33,651 nt of DNA, taken from CAILUG01 sp038125665 (GTDB lineage Bacteria > Pseudomonadota > Gammaproteobacteria > Pseudomonadales > Pseudohongiellaceae). Positions 8,139-14,773 of the stretch are shown here, piece by piece. A program made the translations under genes and the position numbers. Location: contig JAYPEI010000021.1 in assembly GCA_038125665.1 (NCBI GenBank), forward strand, positions 1-33,651, given 5' to 3'. Under the pieces are notes generated by a model, which made no database searches, was not told the DNA's origin, and saw nothing but the letters and a program-made list of their open reading frames with translations. Position 1 is the first letter of the stretch. Every line of letters begins with the position of its first letter.

Positions 8139-8174
8139 ATGCTAAGTCAAGCAAGTTTTTTCTATTCTCGGTAA
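8139..8174 (+). CDS. Possible 11-codon leader peptide before the sulfurtransferase
   Basis: AAGAGGAGC (8127-8135), one of the best Shine-Dalgarno sequences in the window, sits 3-4 bases before an ATG at 8139 that opens an 11-codon frame (MLSQASFFYSR) ending in TAA at 8172-8174. The sulfurtransferase ATG follows 18 bases later with its own weaker AAGGA. The peptide has no run of a single regulatory amino acid and I see no clear attenuator hairpin. It may be a leader peptide tuning downstream translation, or the strong site may be chance. Confidence 0.3.
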   Translation: MLSQASFFYSR

Positions 8175-8192
8175 AACTCAAGGATTTTCGTC

Positions 8193-9068
8193 ATGTCAAT
8201 TTTATTTTCCAAGCCTTTGATTGAGTCTGCTGAGCTATCGTCAATTTTAGGTGACCCTTCTTTGTGTATCCTCGACTGCAGCGTTGTGGGTAAATCGAAT
8301 GGAGATGGTACCTATACATTTTTATCGCAACGAGAGGAATGGGAGCGAGCACATATTCCAGGAGCCCTATACGTTGACATCCCTGCCGAACTGAGTGATA
8401 ACACGAGAGAAGTTGGTTTAATGATGCCTCCTGTTGATGACTTTGTGACAATAATAAAAAAATTTGGTATCGGCGATGGCTCAGCTGTAGTGCTTTATGA
8501 CCGTGGTAACCATGCATGGGCTGCAAGACTCTGGTGGATGCTAAGAGTTTGCGGTATGGATAATGCCTCAGTATTGAATGGAGGTCTGCGCAAATGGCAG
8601 GCTGATGGGTATCTTTTAGAAAGCAAAAATGTGTCAGTGCCAGAAGCGAAGACTTTCACTATCCGTCACCGCCCTGAGTTGATGCAGGACAAAAATCAAG
8701 TGAAAGTTGCCATGAACATGGATAAGAGTCTATTGATCAATGCGTTGCCCCATGCGGTATTTACTGGTGAAGTTGCCCCATATTCTAGGCGTGGAAGAAT
8801 TCCGGGTAGTAAAAATCTTTCATGTGATGCAATAGTCTCACCTGATACCTACTGTTATATCGATCTAGAGACTGTCAGATTAATGGCTAAAGATCTTGGC
8901 GTCTTTGAAGTTAACAAAATCATTACGTACTGTGGGGGCGGGATAGCTGCCAGTAGTGTGGCATTGGTTTTGACCCTGTTAGGATTAGACAACGTTACAC
9001 TCTATGATGGCTCATTATCGGAATGGACTAAGGACGAAACCCTTCCCATGGAATCTGACGTAGGCTAG
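8193..9068 (+). CDS. Two-domain sulfurtransferase (rhodanese / 3-mercaptopyruvate type)
   Basis: The product is 291 residues, the usual length for a tandem rhodanese. The N-terminal domain has LCILDCSVVG, EWERAHIPGALYVDI and VVLYDRGNHAWAARLWWMLRVCG, where the catalytic Cys is absent (inactive domain). The C-terminal domain has RRGRIPGSKNLSCDAIVSP, followed by the active loop YCGGGIAAS, whose Cys (about residue 247) would carry the persulfide. The family transfers sulfur from thiosulfate or 3-mercaptopyruvate to cyanide or thiols. The loop CGGGIA differs from the CGSGVT of SseA and the CRKGVT of thiosulfate sulfurtransferase, so the donor is uncertain. AAGGA lies 8 bases before the ATG. Cytoplasmic, no signal peptide. 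It is a single gene, divergent from the SnoaL-like gene, and ends 143 bases before the convergent tctC. Confidence 0.85.
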   Translation: MSILFSKPLIESAELSSILGDPSLCILDCSVVGKSNGDGTYTFLSQREEWERAHIPGALYVDIPAELSDNTREVGLMMPPVDDFVTIIKKFGIGDGSAVVLYDRGNHAWAARLWWMLRVCGMDNASVLNGGLRKWQADGYLLESKNVSVPEAKTFTIRHRPELMQDKNQVKVAMNMDKSLLINALPHAVFTGEVAPYSRRGRIPGSKNLSCDAIVSPDTYCYIDLETVRLMAKDLGVFEVNKIITYCGGGIAASSVALVLTLLGLDNVTLYDGSLSEWTKDETLPMESDVG

Positions 9069-9211
9069 TTAAAAACTTTATTATTAGCTTCATCTAGCTA
9101 TTCTCAATGGGACTTTTTTTTATTAACTGACTTACAGAACCTGTGAAAAACTCATTTAGACCTCTCTGACTCAAGCTTGTTAGTTAGGCCTCTACCTAAG
9201 GCTTATGTAAT

Positions 9212-10147
9212 TCAAAGTGCCTCTAATATACCTGCTTCAATCATTACTTCTTTCCATTGCTTCTGATCTTTTGAAAACTGTTCATTAAGTTCGTTGGCAG
9301 ATGTTGTGCGTGCCTGTAGTCCTAATTCCTTGTATTGATTTAATAGGCTTTCACTTAATAGGGCTTGAGAAAGGCTTGTGCGTAGTTGATCAATGATCTC
9401 AACAGGGACTTCAGCATGGGTATAGAGTGCATTCCAGCTCAGAGCTTGAAAATCTGGCGCTATAATTTCGCGTAGATCTCCTGCTTCTAAAGCTCCTTTC
9501 ATTGCAGAATACGCATCAATAATCATATCGACTTCCTGACGGAGTAGTGCTGCTAGAACATCTGGTGTACTTCGGTAAGCGATTAATGTGGCATTTAAAT
9601 CAGCATTCTTACGTAAGAGTTCAGCAGCAAGATATTGTGTGCTACCGGTATTAATTACTCCAATTCTCAAAGGTGGAGTATCTGCCTCGTAGCGCATATC
9701 AGCTAATGAGTAAATTGGGGTTTGTGAGTTCACAAAAATTGAGAAGTTAAACCATGCCACAGATGAAACTGGTTGCAGAGTGTTCAGCAGAGGAGGGAGT
9801 TGGTCAGGAAATTGAGAGACAGCAATGGTGGTGCCATTGGAGAGAAGCACATAAGTATAGCCGTCTGCGCTGGCGTTTTGCATGATACTTAAAGCTGCAA
9901 TACCACCTGCTCCTGGTCGATTTTCTATCACTATTGCTTGTCCTAGCTGCTGGCTAAGAGCATCAGCTGCCAGGCGTAGAGATACATCAGCAATCCCTCC
10001 AGCGCCATAAGGAACTATTATCCGTAGGGGACGAGATGGCCAAGTATCAGTATCTAGTGATGAATCTTGTACGACTTCACTGCATGAGCTTAGGAAATAA
10101 AGTACAAACTTGGCACAAACTAAGCTTTTGAGAAATGATAATTTCAT
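9212..10147 (-). CDS. tctC: TctC/Bug-type substrate-binding protein of a tripartite tricarboxylate transporter
   Basis: The product is 311 residues. The N-terminus has a hydrophobic stretch ending in LSSC (Cys at residue 22), a lipobox, so this is probably a lipoprotein tethered to the inner membrane instead of the freely soluble form. RPLRIIVPYGAGGIADVS, then ALSQQLGQAIVIENRPGAGG, is the Bug/TctC signature covering the ligand-binding loops. The remainder (ADGYTYVLLSNGT, GVINTGSTQYLAAELL, ALLRQEVDMIID) fits the two-lobed periplasmic binding fold. Its ATG overlaps the tctA stop as ATGA, so the two are coupled. The ligand could be citrate, another carboxylate or an aromatic acid; sequence alone does not decide. 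Confidence 0.9.
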   Translation of the reverse strand: MKLSFLKSLVCAKFVLYFLSSCSEVVQDSSLDTDTWPSRPLRIIVPYGAGGIADVSLRLAADALSQQLGQAIVIENRPGAGGIAALSIMQNASADGYTYVLLSNGTTIAVSQFPDQLPPLLNTLQPVSSVAWFNFSIFVNSQTPIYSLADMRYEADTPPLRIGVINTGSTQYLAAELLRKNADLNATLIAYRSTPDVLAALLRQEVDMIIDAYSAMKGALEAGDLREIIAPDFQALSWNALYTHAEVPVEIIDQLRTSLSQALLSESLLNQYKELGLQARTTSANELNEQFSKDQKQWKEVMIEAGILEAL

Positions 10148-11640
10148 CCCCTTTTTTTTCCGATCATTGGTATTGAAAGAATTGGTAATAAAAGAAGAAT
10201 AATTATTATGAAGAGGAAAGAAGCGCTAACAGGTTCTTTGATAAAGATGCTCATGTCTCCATTACTTAATTGTAAAGCCCTTCGAAAATTTTCCTCGACC
10301 GGACCTCCTAAAACAAAACCTAGCAACAAGGGTGCTGTGGGATATTGTTGCTGATTTAAGAAGTAACCGATCAAACCAAAAAAAACGCAAACAAAAACAT
10401 CAAAACTAGTTAAATTTACAGAATATACACCCAACACTATCAACAAAAGCATAGCAGGATAAAGCGTTTTGGGTGAAATATGCAGGACAGAAACCCATAA
10501 ACGTATGAAGGGGATGTTCAATACTAACAATATGACATTGCCGATCCAGAAGCTAGCAACAACGCCCCAAAATAGATCAGGGTGCTCTTGTAGCATTTGT
10601 GGGCCAGGGCTAATGTTATGAATTAAGAGGCCAGCAATTAGAATGGCCATGATGGGATCACCTGGTATACCCAGGGTTAATGTGGGAATGAAGGCTGCCT
10701 GTACTGAGGCATTGTTCGCTGCTTCTGGAGCGGCTACTCCCTCAATTCTGCCAGTACCAAAACCTTGAGGTTTTGAACTCACTTTTTTTTCCATTGCGTA
10801 GCTAAGGAAAGCGGCAATGGTTGGTCCCGTGCCAGGTAACATTCCAATGAAAGAACCAATGGCAGAACCACGCAAACAAGGCCTCCAGAAAAGGGAGAAA
10901 TCCTCGAGGGTGGGTAGGAGACTTCGCCAATTCACGGCAAAGCTTTTCTTAGAGATTTGCTGAGGCCGGACCATGTTTTTAAAAATTTCGGCTACGCCGA
11001 ACAATCCCATCGCCAATGCGGGTAGACTAATTCCATCGCTCAAAGCAGCGACACCAAATGTATAACGAAAACTGCCCGTCGCTAGATCAGTGCCTACAGT
11101 ACTCAAGAGCAGACCTAAGAAGACCATGATTAACCCTTTCACGACTGACCCTATTCCAAGAGAAGCCGCCGCAACTAAGGCTAGAAGCATAATTGAAAAA
11201 TAATCGGCAGAACTAAAATGGACTGCCCATTGAGCAAGTATTGGTGCAAATAGTATCAACAACAGGATAGCTAGTGTGCCACCCAGAAACGACGAGATCA
11301 TGGCTGTGATAATGGCAACGCCAGCTCTACCTTGACGAGCCATGGGATGACCATCAAGACAAGTCATCGCAGCCGGAGCTGATCCAGGGACATTGAGCAA
11401 AATAGAGGTGATTGAACTCCCATACTGCGCCCCATAGAAAATTCCTGCCAGCATCACCAAACCGGGTAAGGGGGACATCTGAAAAGTTAGTGGTAAACAA
11501 AGAGCAATCGTTGTTAATGCTCCTACTCCGGGTAATACTCCAACAAATGTCCCAAGTGTTACCCCTACAAGACAAACCAACAAGACTTCAGGAGCCAAGG
11601 CCAGCTCAAAACCAAGGAATAAATTATTAAGAGTCTCCAT
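10144..11640 (-). CDS. tctA: TctA large membrane subunit of a tripartite tricarboxylate transporter
   Basis: The product is 498 residues, the normal TctA length, with about eleven or twelve hydrophobic segments. Family landmarks include LGTFVGVLPGVGALTTIALC and GIFYGAQYGSSITSILLNVP near the N-terminus, PAAMTCLDGHPMARQGRAG, and the repeat-like GSFIGMLPGTGPTIAAFLSY with GVAAPEAANNASVQAAFIPT in the second half. TctA carries substrate across the inner membrane, driven by an ion gradient, with TctB as small subunit and TctC delivering the ligand. The start is unusual: the bases immediately before the ATG read ACCTCCT on the coding strand, a copy of the 16S anti-Shine-Dalgarno, and the only AGGA lies 13 bases away inside the tctB stop region. 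Translation probably depends on ribosomes arriving from tctB, which ends 15 bases upstream. Confidence 0.93.
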   Translation of the reverse strand: METLNNLFLGFELALAPEVLLVCLVGVTLGTFVGVLPGVGALTTIALCLPLTFQMSPLPGLVMLAGIFYGAQYGSSITSILLNVPGSAPAAMTCLDGHPMARQGRAGVAIITAMISSFLGGTLAILLLILFAPILAQWAVHFSSADYFSIMLLALVAAASLGIGSVVKGLIMVFLGLLLSTVGTDLATGSFRYTFGVAALSDGISLPALAMGLFGVAEIFKNMVRPQQISKKSFAVNWRSLLPTLEDFSLFWRPCLRGSAIGSFIGMLPGTGPTIAAFLSYAMEKKVSSKPQGFGTGRIEGVAAPEAANNASVQAAFIPTLTLGIPGDPIMAILIAGLLIHNISPGPQMLQEHPDLFWGVVASFWIGNVILLVLNIPFIRLWVSVLHISPKTLYPAMLLLIVLGVYSVNLTSFDVFVCVFFGLIGYFLNQQQYPTAPLLLGFVLGGPVEENFRRALQLSNGDMSIFIKEPVSASFLFIIIILLLLPILSIPMIGKKRG

Positions 11641-11655
11641 AGGAGGTAATTGTTC

Positions 11656-12141
11656 CTAAAGCGGTAAACCAAGTATTTTGATAAATAAAATAAAGCAAAA
11701 GATCAGTATACCCAAATTTTTAGCTAGTAAGATAAGTAATTCATTTCTAGTGTTTCTAGAAGAATTCATAGCAGTGTTGCTGAAAAGCAATAGTATAGAA
11801 GATGCAATAAAGAAACCTGTGCCATCTACCAGTAGCCCCCACAATACTATTCCGCACGGAGCATAAATGAGCGCAACAGGAAAATTAGATTTAGGTTTAG
11901 ATTCATTTCTAGTTGGTTCAGTAGTTTTTGGTGTTGGTTCTATACTTTGAATCTTTAACTGCAGAAGAGTTAACAAAATAAGTATCGAGCAAATGAAACA
12001 AGGGAAGAATCCGGCTCCGAGTGAGGAGAGTTTTCCTAGAGTATAGTTACTAGCAATCACCAATAAAGCCAAGGTGAAAATAAAGAGGCAAAGAGGAACG
12101 AACAGTTGCCTTTTAGTTGACAGAAATAATATTGCGTTCAT
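11656..12141 (-). CDS. tctB: TctB-like small membrane subunit
   Basis: The product is 161 residues with four predicted membrane segments: LFVPLCLFIFTLALLVIAS, GAGFFPCFICSILILLTLL, a pair around VALIYAPCGIVLWGLLVDG and FFIASSILLLF, and the C-terminal LAKNLGILIFCFILFI. A polar, Lys/Pro/Thr-rich loop lies between segments two and three. This topology, length and GAGFFP motif are typical of TctB, whose sequence is poorly conserved but whose place beside tctA is diagnostic. Its ATG shares one base with the TAA of the upstream ATPase gene (TAATG), a sign of coupled translation. Confidence 0.85.
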   Translation of the reverse strand: MNAILFLSTKRQLFVPLCLFIFTLALLVIASNYTLGKLSSLGAGFFPCFICSILILLTLLQLKIQSIEPTPKTTEPTRNESKPKSNFPVALIYAPCGIVLWGLLVDGTGFFIASSILLLFSNTAMNSSRNTRNELLILLAKNLGILIFCFILFIKILGLPL

Positions 12142-13583
12142 TAACTAACTCCAATGCAAGAAGACAGGTCTATATGTTGAGTAAACAATGGCAAAAACTC
12201 GTCTTCTCGATGGCTAACCATTATGACAGTGGTGCGTGCCTGAGTCGCCAGGTGATTAACAAAATATAGCAATCTTGCGCGATTTATTGTGTCTAAGCCT
12301 TGTGTAGGTTCGTCAAGAACAATCAAATTGGGTTGTTTGACGAGAGCGCGAGCAATCAAAATAAGTCTTTGTTCACCATAAGACAAGTACTTAAAAGGAG
12401 TATTCATACGCTGGTGCATGCCAGTTAAGGCGAGCCAGATTTTTGCATGCTCGATCTGTTCAGGAGTTACTGAATCGTATAAACCGATTGTGTCATGGAA
12501 GCCAGATAGGGTAATTTCCAGTGCACTACCTGATACACGATGATCCCTATGTAAATTGGAAGAAACTATACCAATATTTTTTTTAAGATCCCAAATGGTC
12601 TCTCCTGTACCACGACGTCGTCCAAACATAGCTAAGTTGTTGCTGTAACATTGCGGATGGTCACCCGTTAGCAGACCTAGTAATGTACTTTTTCCTGAGC
12701 CATTGGGACCTGTGACTAAAGTATGTTGACCCTGCATGATACGAAGAGAAAGCTCTTTGAATATTACCTCATCTCCGTAAGCTACACGTCCATTGATGAG
12801 CTCCACTAAAGGACCTTCAAAAGTTTTTTCTTCGGTCACGGTTAATGACGGTGGAAAATCAGGTAATTCTTTGGCGTTAAACTCTAAGAGTCCTATAATA
12901 TTGGGATTGTTTAGGACAGACTCTTTTGAGCCACATGCAATCATCTCCCCATGTGCCAATACCGCTAAGTGTGTGTGCCAACTTTGCAGATCATTTAAAT
13001 TGTTTAGGAAAAAGAGTAAGGAAGGCGCCTTAGTTTTTGATGCCACAGCCAGTGTACCTAAATACTCCTGCAAGTGTTCAAGAGTGTGTGCATCTAAACT
13101 ATCGAAAGGTTCATCTAAAATTAACAGGTCCGGTTTTTTTTGCAGTGCTTGAACGAGAAGTACTTTTCTTGCTTCGCCACTACTAAGTTGTCGGTAGCCT
13201 CTTTTCCAAATATTGTCTAGTCTAAGAAAGTGAAGTGATTCAGGTGGCTGAGGTAAGCCTAAAAGAGCCGCCACTGTTGTTCCGATATCTGAGCCTTCCA
13301 TGAATTCACTATCATCTTGCTTTAGCTCTTGTTCATAAAACTTCTGTTGAGACTCAAAACTCAATTGCTCGCAGTGGTTAAACATTCTTTCCACATTCCC
13401 CTTTGTAGGAAGCAGAGCTCCAGCTATCAATTGGCCCAGTAACAATTTACCTGACCCATTGGGACCTAGTACTGCCCAGCACTCGCCTTTATTAATTGAA
13501 AAATCAGCGATGTACAGATTTTGAGTCTTTACTTCGTTTATTTGAAGTAATTTTTTTTGGGTCGTTAAAACAGGAGATTCCAC
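12141..13583 (-). CDS. ModF/PhrA-like protein with two ABC ATPase domains
   Basis: The product is 480 residues and contains two ATP-binding cassettes in tandem with no membrane segments. The first has GPNGSGKLL at 40-48, signature LSSGE at 133-137 and Walker B LLILDEPFDSLD. The second has GPNGSGKST at 292-300, LSYGE at 400-404 and LIVLDEPTQGLD. The order, length and the LSSGEARKVLLVQALQKKPDLLILDEPFD block closely resemble E. coli ModF (PhrA), whose function is not settled. The first Walker A is degenerate: Leu replaces the Mg-coordinating Ser/Thr after the Lys, so the first site may bind ATP but hydrolyse it poorly. The start is a GTG at 13583 with no strong ribosome binding site; there is no good in-frame alternative before the first Walker A. 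It is the first gene of the operon continuing into tctB, tctA and tctC, which is not its usual setting. Confidence 0.85.
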   Translation of the reverse strand: MESPVLTTQKKLLQINEVKTQNLYIADFSINKGECWAVLGPNGSGKLLLGQLIAGALLPTKGNVERMFNHCEQLSFESQQKFYEQELKQDDSEFMEGSDIGTTVAALLGLPQPPESLHFLRLDNIWKRGYRQLSSGEARKVLLVQALQKKPDLLILDEPFDSLDAHTLEHLQEYLGTLAVASKTKAPSLLFFLNNLNDLQSWHTHLAVLAHGEMIACGSKESVLNNPNIIGLLEFNAKELPDFPPSLTVTEEKTFEGPLVELINGRVAYGDEVIFKELSLRIMQGQHTLVTGPNGSGKSTLLGLLTGDHPQCYSNNLAMFGRRRGTGETIWDLKKNIGIVSSNLHRDHRVSGSALEITLSGFHDTIGLYDSVTPEQIEHAKIWLALTGMHQRMNTPFKYLSYGEQRLILIARALVKQPNLIVLDEPTQGLDTINRARLLYFVNHLATQARTTVIMVSHREDEFLPLFTQHIDLSSCIGVS

Positions 13584-13619
13584 GTGGCTGCTACAATTGT
13601 CAGTTCAAAAGTTGCTCTC

Positions 13620-13625
13620 ATTATA
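13620..13625 (-). promoter_or_regulatory. Possible minus-10 box for the ModF-like/tctBAC operon
   Basis: A perfect TATAAT lies on the minus strand 36 bases before the GTG start at 13583, preceded by TGAC, close to an extended minus-10 element. No good minus-35 hexamer lies 16-18 bases further upstream, so an activator or the extended element would have to compensate. The site lies inside the 89-base gap shared with the divergent RND adaptor gene. Confidence 0.4.
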
Positions 13626-13672
13626 GTCAAAAATCAGTTAGAATCCGCCCTTTTAATACCAAGGGTACTTTC

Positions 13673-14767
13673 ATGCAAGCTCTATGGCGTAAGCCAGTCT
13701 GGGTTGCTGCTCTAATAGTAGTAATTATCATTGTCTGGATGTTAAGTGGTCTCTGGAAGAGTGATAGTAATGATGAATCTTCAGCAGTAGAACAGGGCTC
13801 ACTTGCGACTCCTTTACGAGTGAGAGTTCGTGATTTGATTGCCAGGCCCATGCAACGTGAGATAGTAAGCAGTGGTGAGAGTAAGCCTGAGCGTGCTGTG
13901 ACTCTCCGTTCTCAAGTTGATGGTCGTGTAGAATCGTTAAGGGCTGAGCGCGGTGCAGCTGTCTCAGTAAATCAAGTATTGCTTGTGCTTGATCAGCGTG
14001 ATCGGGAATTGCGAGTCCAAGAAGCGGTAGCACTAGTTCATCAACGTGAGCTTGAGTATGAAGGAATTCAAGACCTTCTTAAAAAAGGCTTTGCTTCTGA
14101 GGTCCAGGAAGCACAAGCTTTAACTCTTTTAGAGAATGCCAGAGCAGCTTTAACGCGAAGTCAATTAGATTTAGAGAATACTCAAATAAAAGCTCCTTTT
14201 GCGGGTTTACTTCAAGAGCGTATGGTGGAGCAAGGCGACTTCGTACGTGTGGGTGATTCCATAGCACATCTCGTTGATCTCGATCCAATCATTATTTCTG
14301 CAAATGTAAATGAAAACGAGCTGAGATATGTCTCCAAAGGTGCGTTGGGCACTGCAATATTAGCTGATGGTTCTCAAGTAGAAGGCAGGGTTAACTATAT
14401 TTCACCGATGGCTAATAACTCCACTCATACGTTTCAGGTAGAACTTGAGGTTGCCAATCCCAATAATGAGATTGCTGCAGGAGCCAGTGCCCAGCTTACT
14501 ATTTTTGGAGAAGAAATTATAGTTCACGAGCTGAGTGCAGGAGTTCTGAGTTTGGCGGACGATGGTGAGGTGGGTGTTAAGGTGGTTGATGCGCAGGATA
14601 AAGTTCAATATTACCCAGTAAATATAGTGAGTTCTAGTGATCATGGAGTTGCTGTCACGGGATTGCCAAAAAACATTAGGCTAATAACAGTTGGGCAGGC
14701 CTATGTTCAGCCAGGACAAAAAGTTGAATCCGTCCTTGAAAAAGATAGCACTAAGCAAGTTGAATAA
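13673..14767 (+). CDS. RND efflux periplasmic adaptor (membrane fusion protein)
   Basis: The product is 364 residues. The ATG at 13673 is chosen because AGGG lies 7 bases before it and a membrane anchor follows directly; an in-frame extension back to 13496 would run antisense into the ModF-like gene. Residues about 8-27 (PVWVAALIVVIIIVWMLSG) anchor it in the inner membrane. Then come the barrel-sandwich halves SQVDGRVESLRAERGAAVS and DLENTQIKAPFAGLLQERMVEQGDFV, separated by a helical hairpin (RVQEAVALVHQRELEYEG, ALTLLENARAALTRSQ). A beta-barrel and membrane-proximal domain follow (VDLDPIIISANVNENELR). This is the HlyD/MdtA-type adaptor that links an RND pump to a TolC channel. The pump gene starts 6 bases after its stop. 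Confidence 0.9.
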   Translation: MQALWRKPVWVAALIVVIIIVWMLSGLWKSDSNDESSAVEQGSLATPLRVRVRDLIARPMQREIVSSGESKPERAVTLRSQVDGRVESLRAERGAAVSVNQVLLVLDQRDRELRVQEAVALVHQRELEYEGIQDLLKKGFASEVQEAQALTLLENARAALTRSQLDLENTQIKAPFAGLLQERMVEQGDFVRVGDSIAHLVDLDPIIISANVNENELRYVSKGALGTAILADGSQVEGRVNYISPMANNSTHTFQVELEVANPNNEIAAGASAQLTIFGEEIIVHELSAGVLSLADDGEVGVKVVDAQDKVQYYPVNIVSSSDHGVAVTGLPKNIRLITVGQAYVQPGQKVESVLEKDSTKQVE

Positions 14768-14773
14768 CACGCT

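Noticed and set aside
8191..8526. 111-codon minus-strand frame over the sulfurtransferase start
   Set aside because: It is antisense to the conserved rhodanese domain, and its composition (His/Gln/Leu-rich) is typical of a reverse-strand shadow.
12793..13152. 119-codon plus-strand frame inside the ModF-like gene
   Set aside because: It is antisense to a well-supported ABC ATPase gene, has no ribosome binding site and no recognisable protein pattern.
13496..13672. Longer N-terminus for the RND adaptor
   Set aside because: The extension overlaps the divergent ModF-like gene, reads as a Cys/Arg-rich stretch unlike any adaptor, and the internal ATG at 13673 has a ribosome binding site and membrane anchor directly after it.
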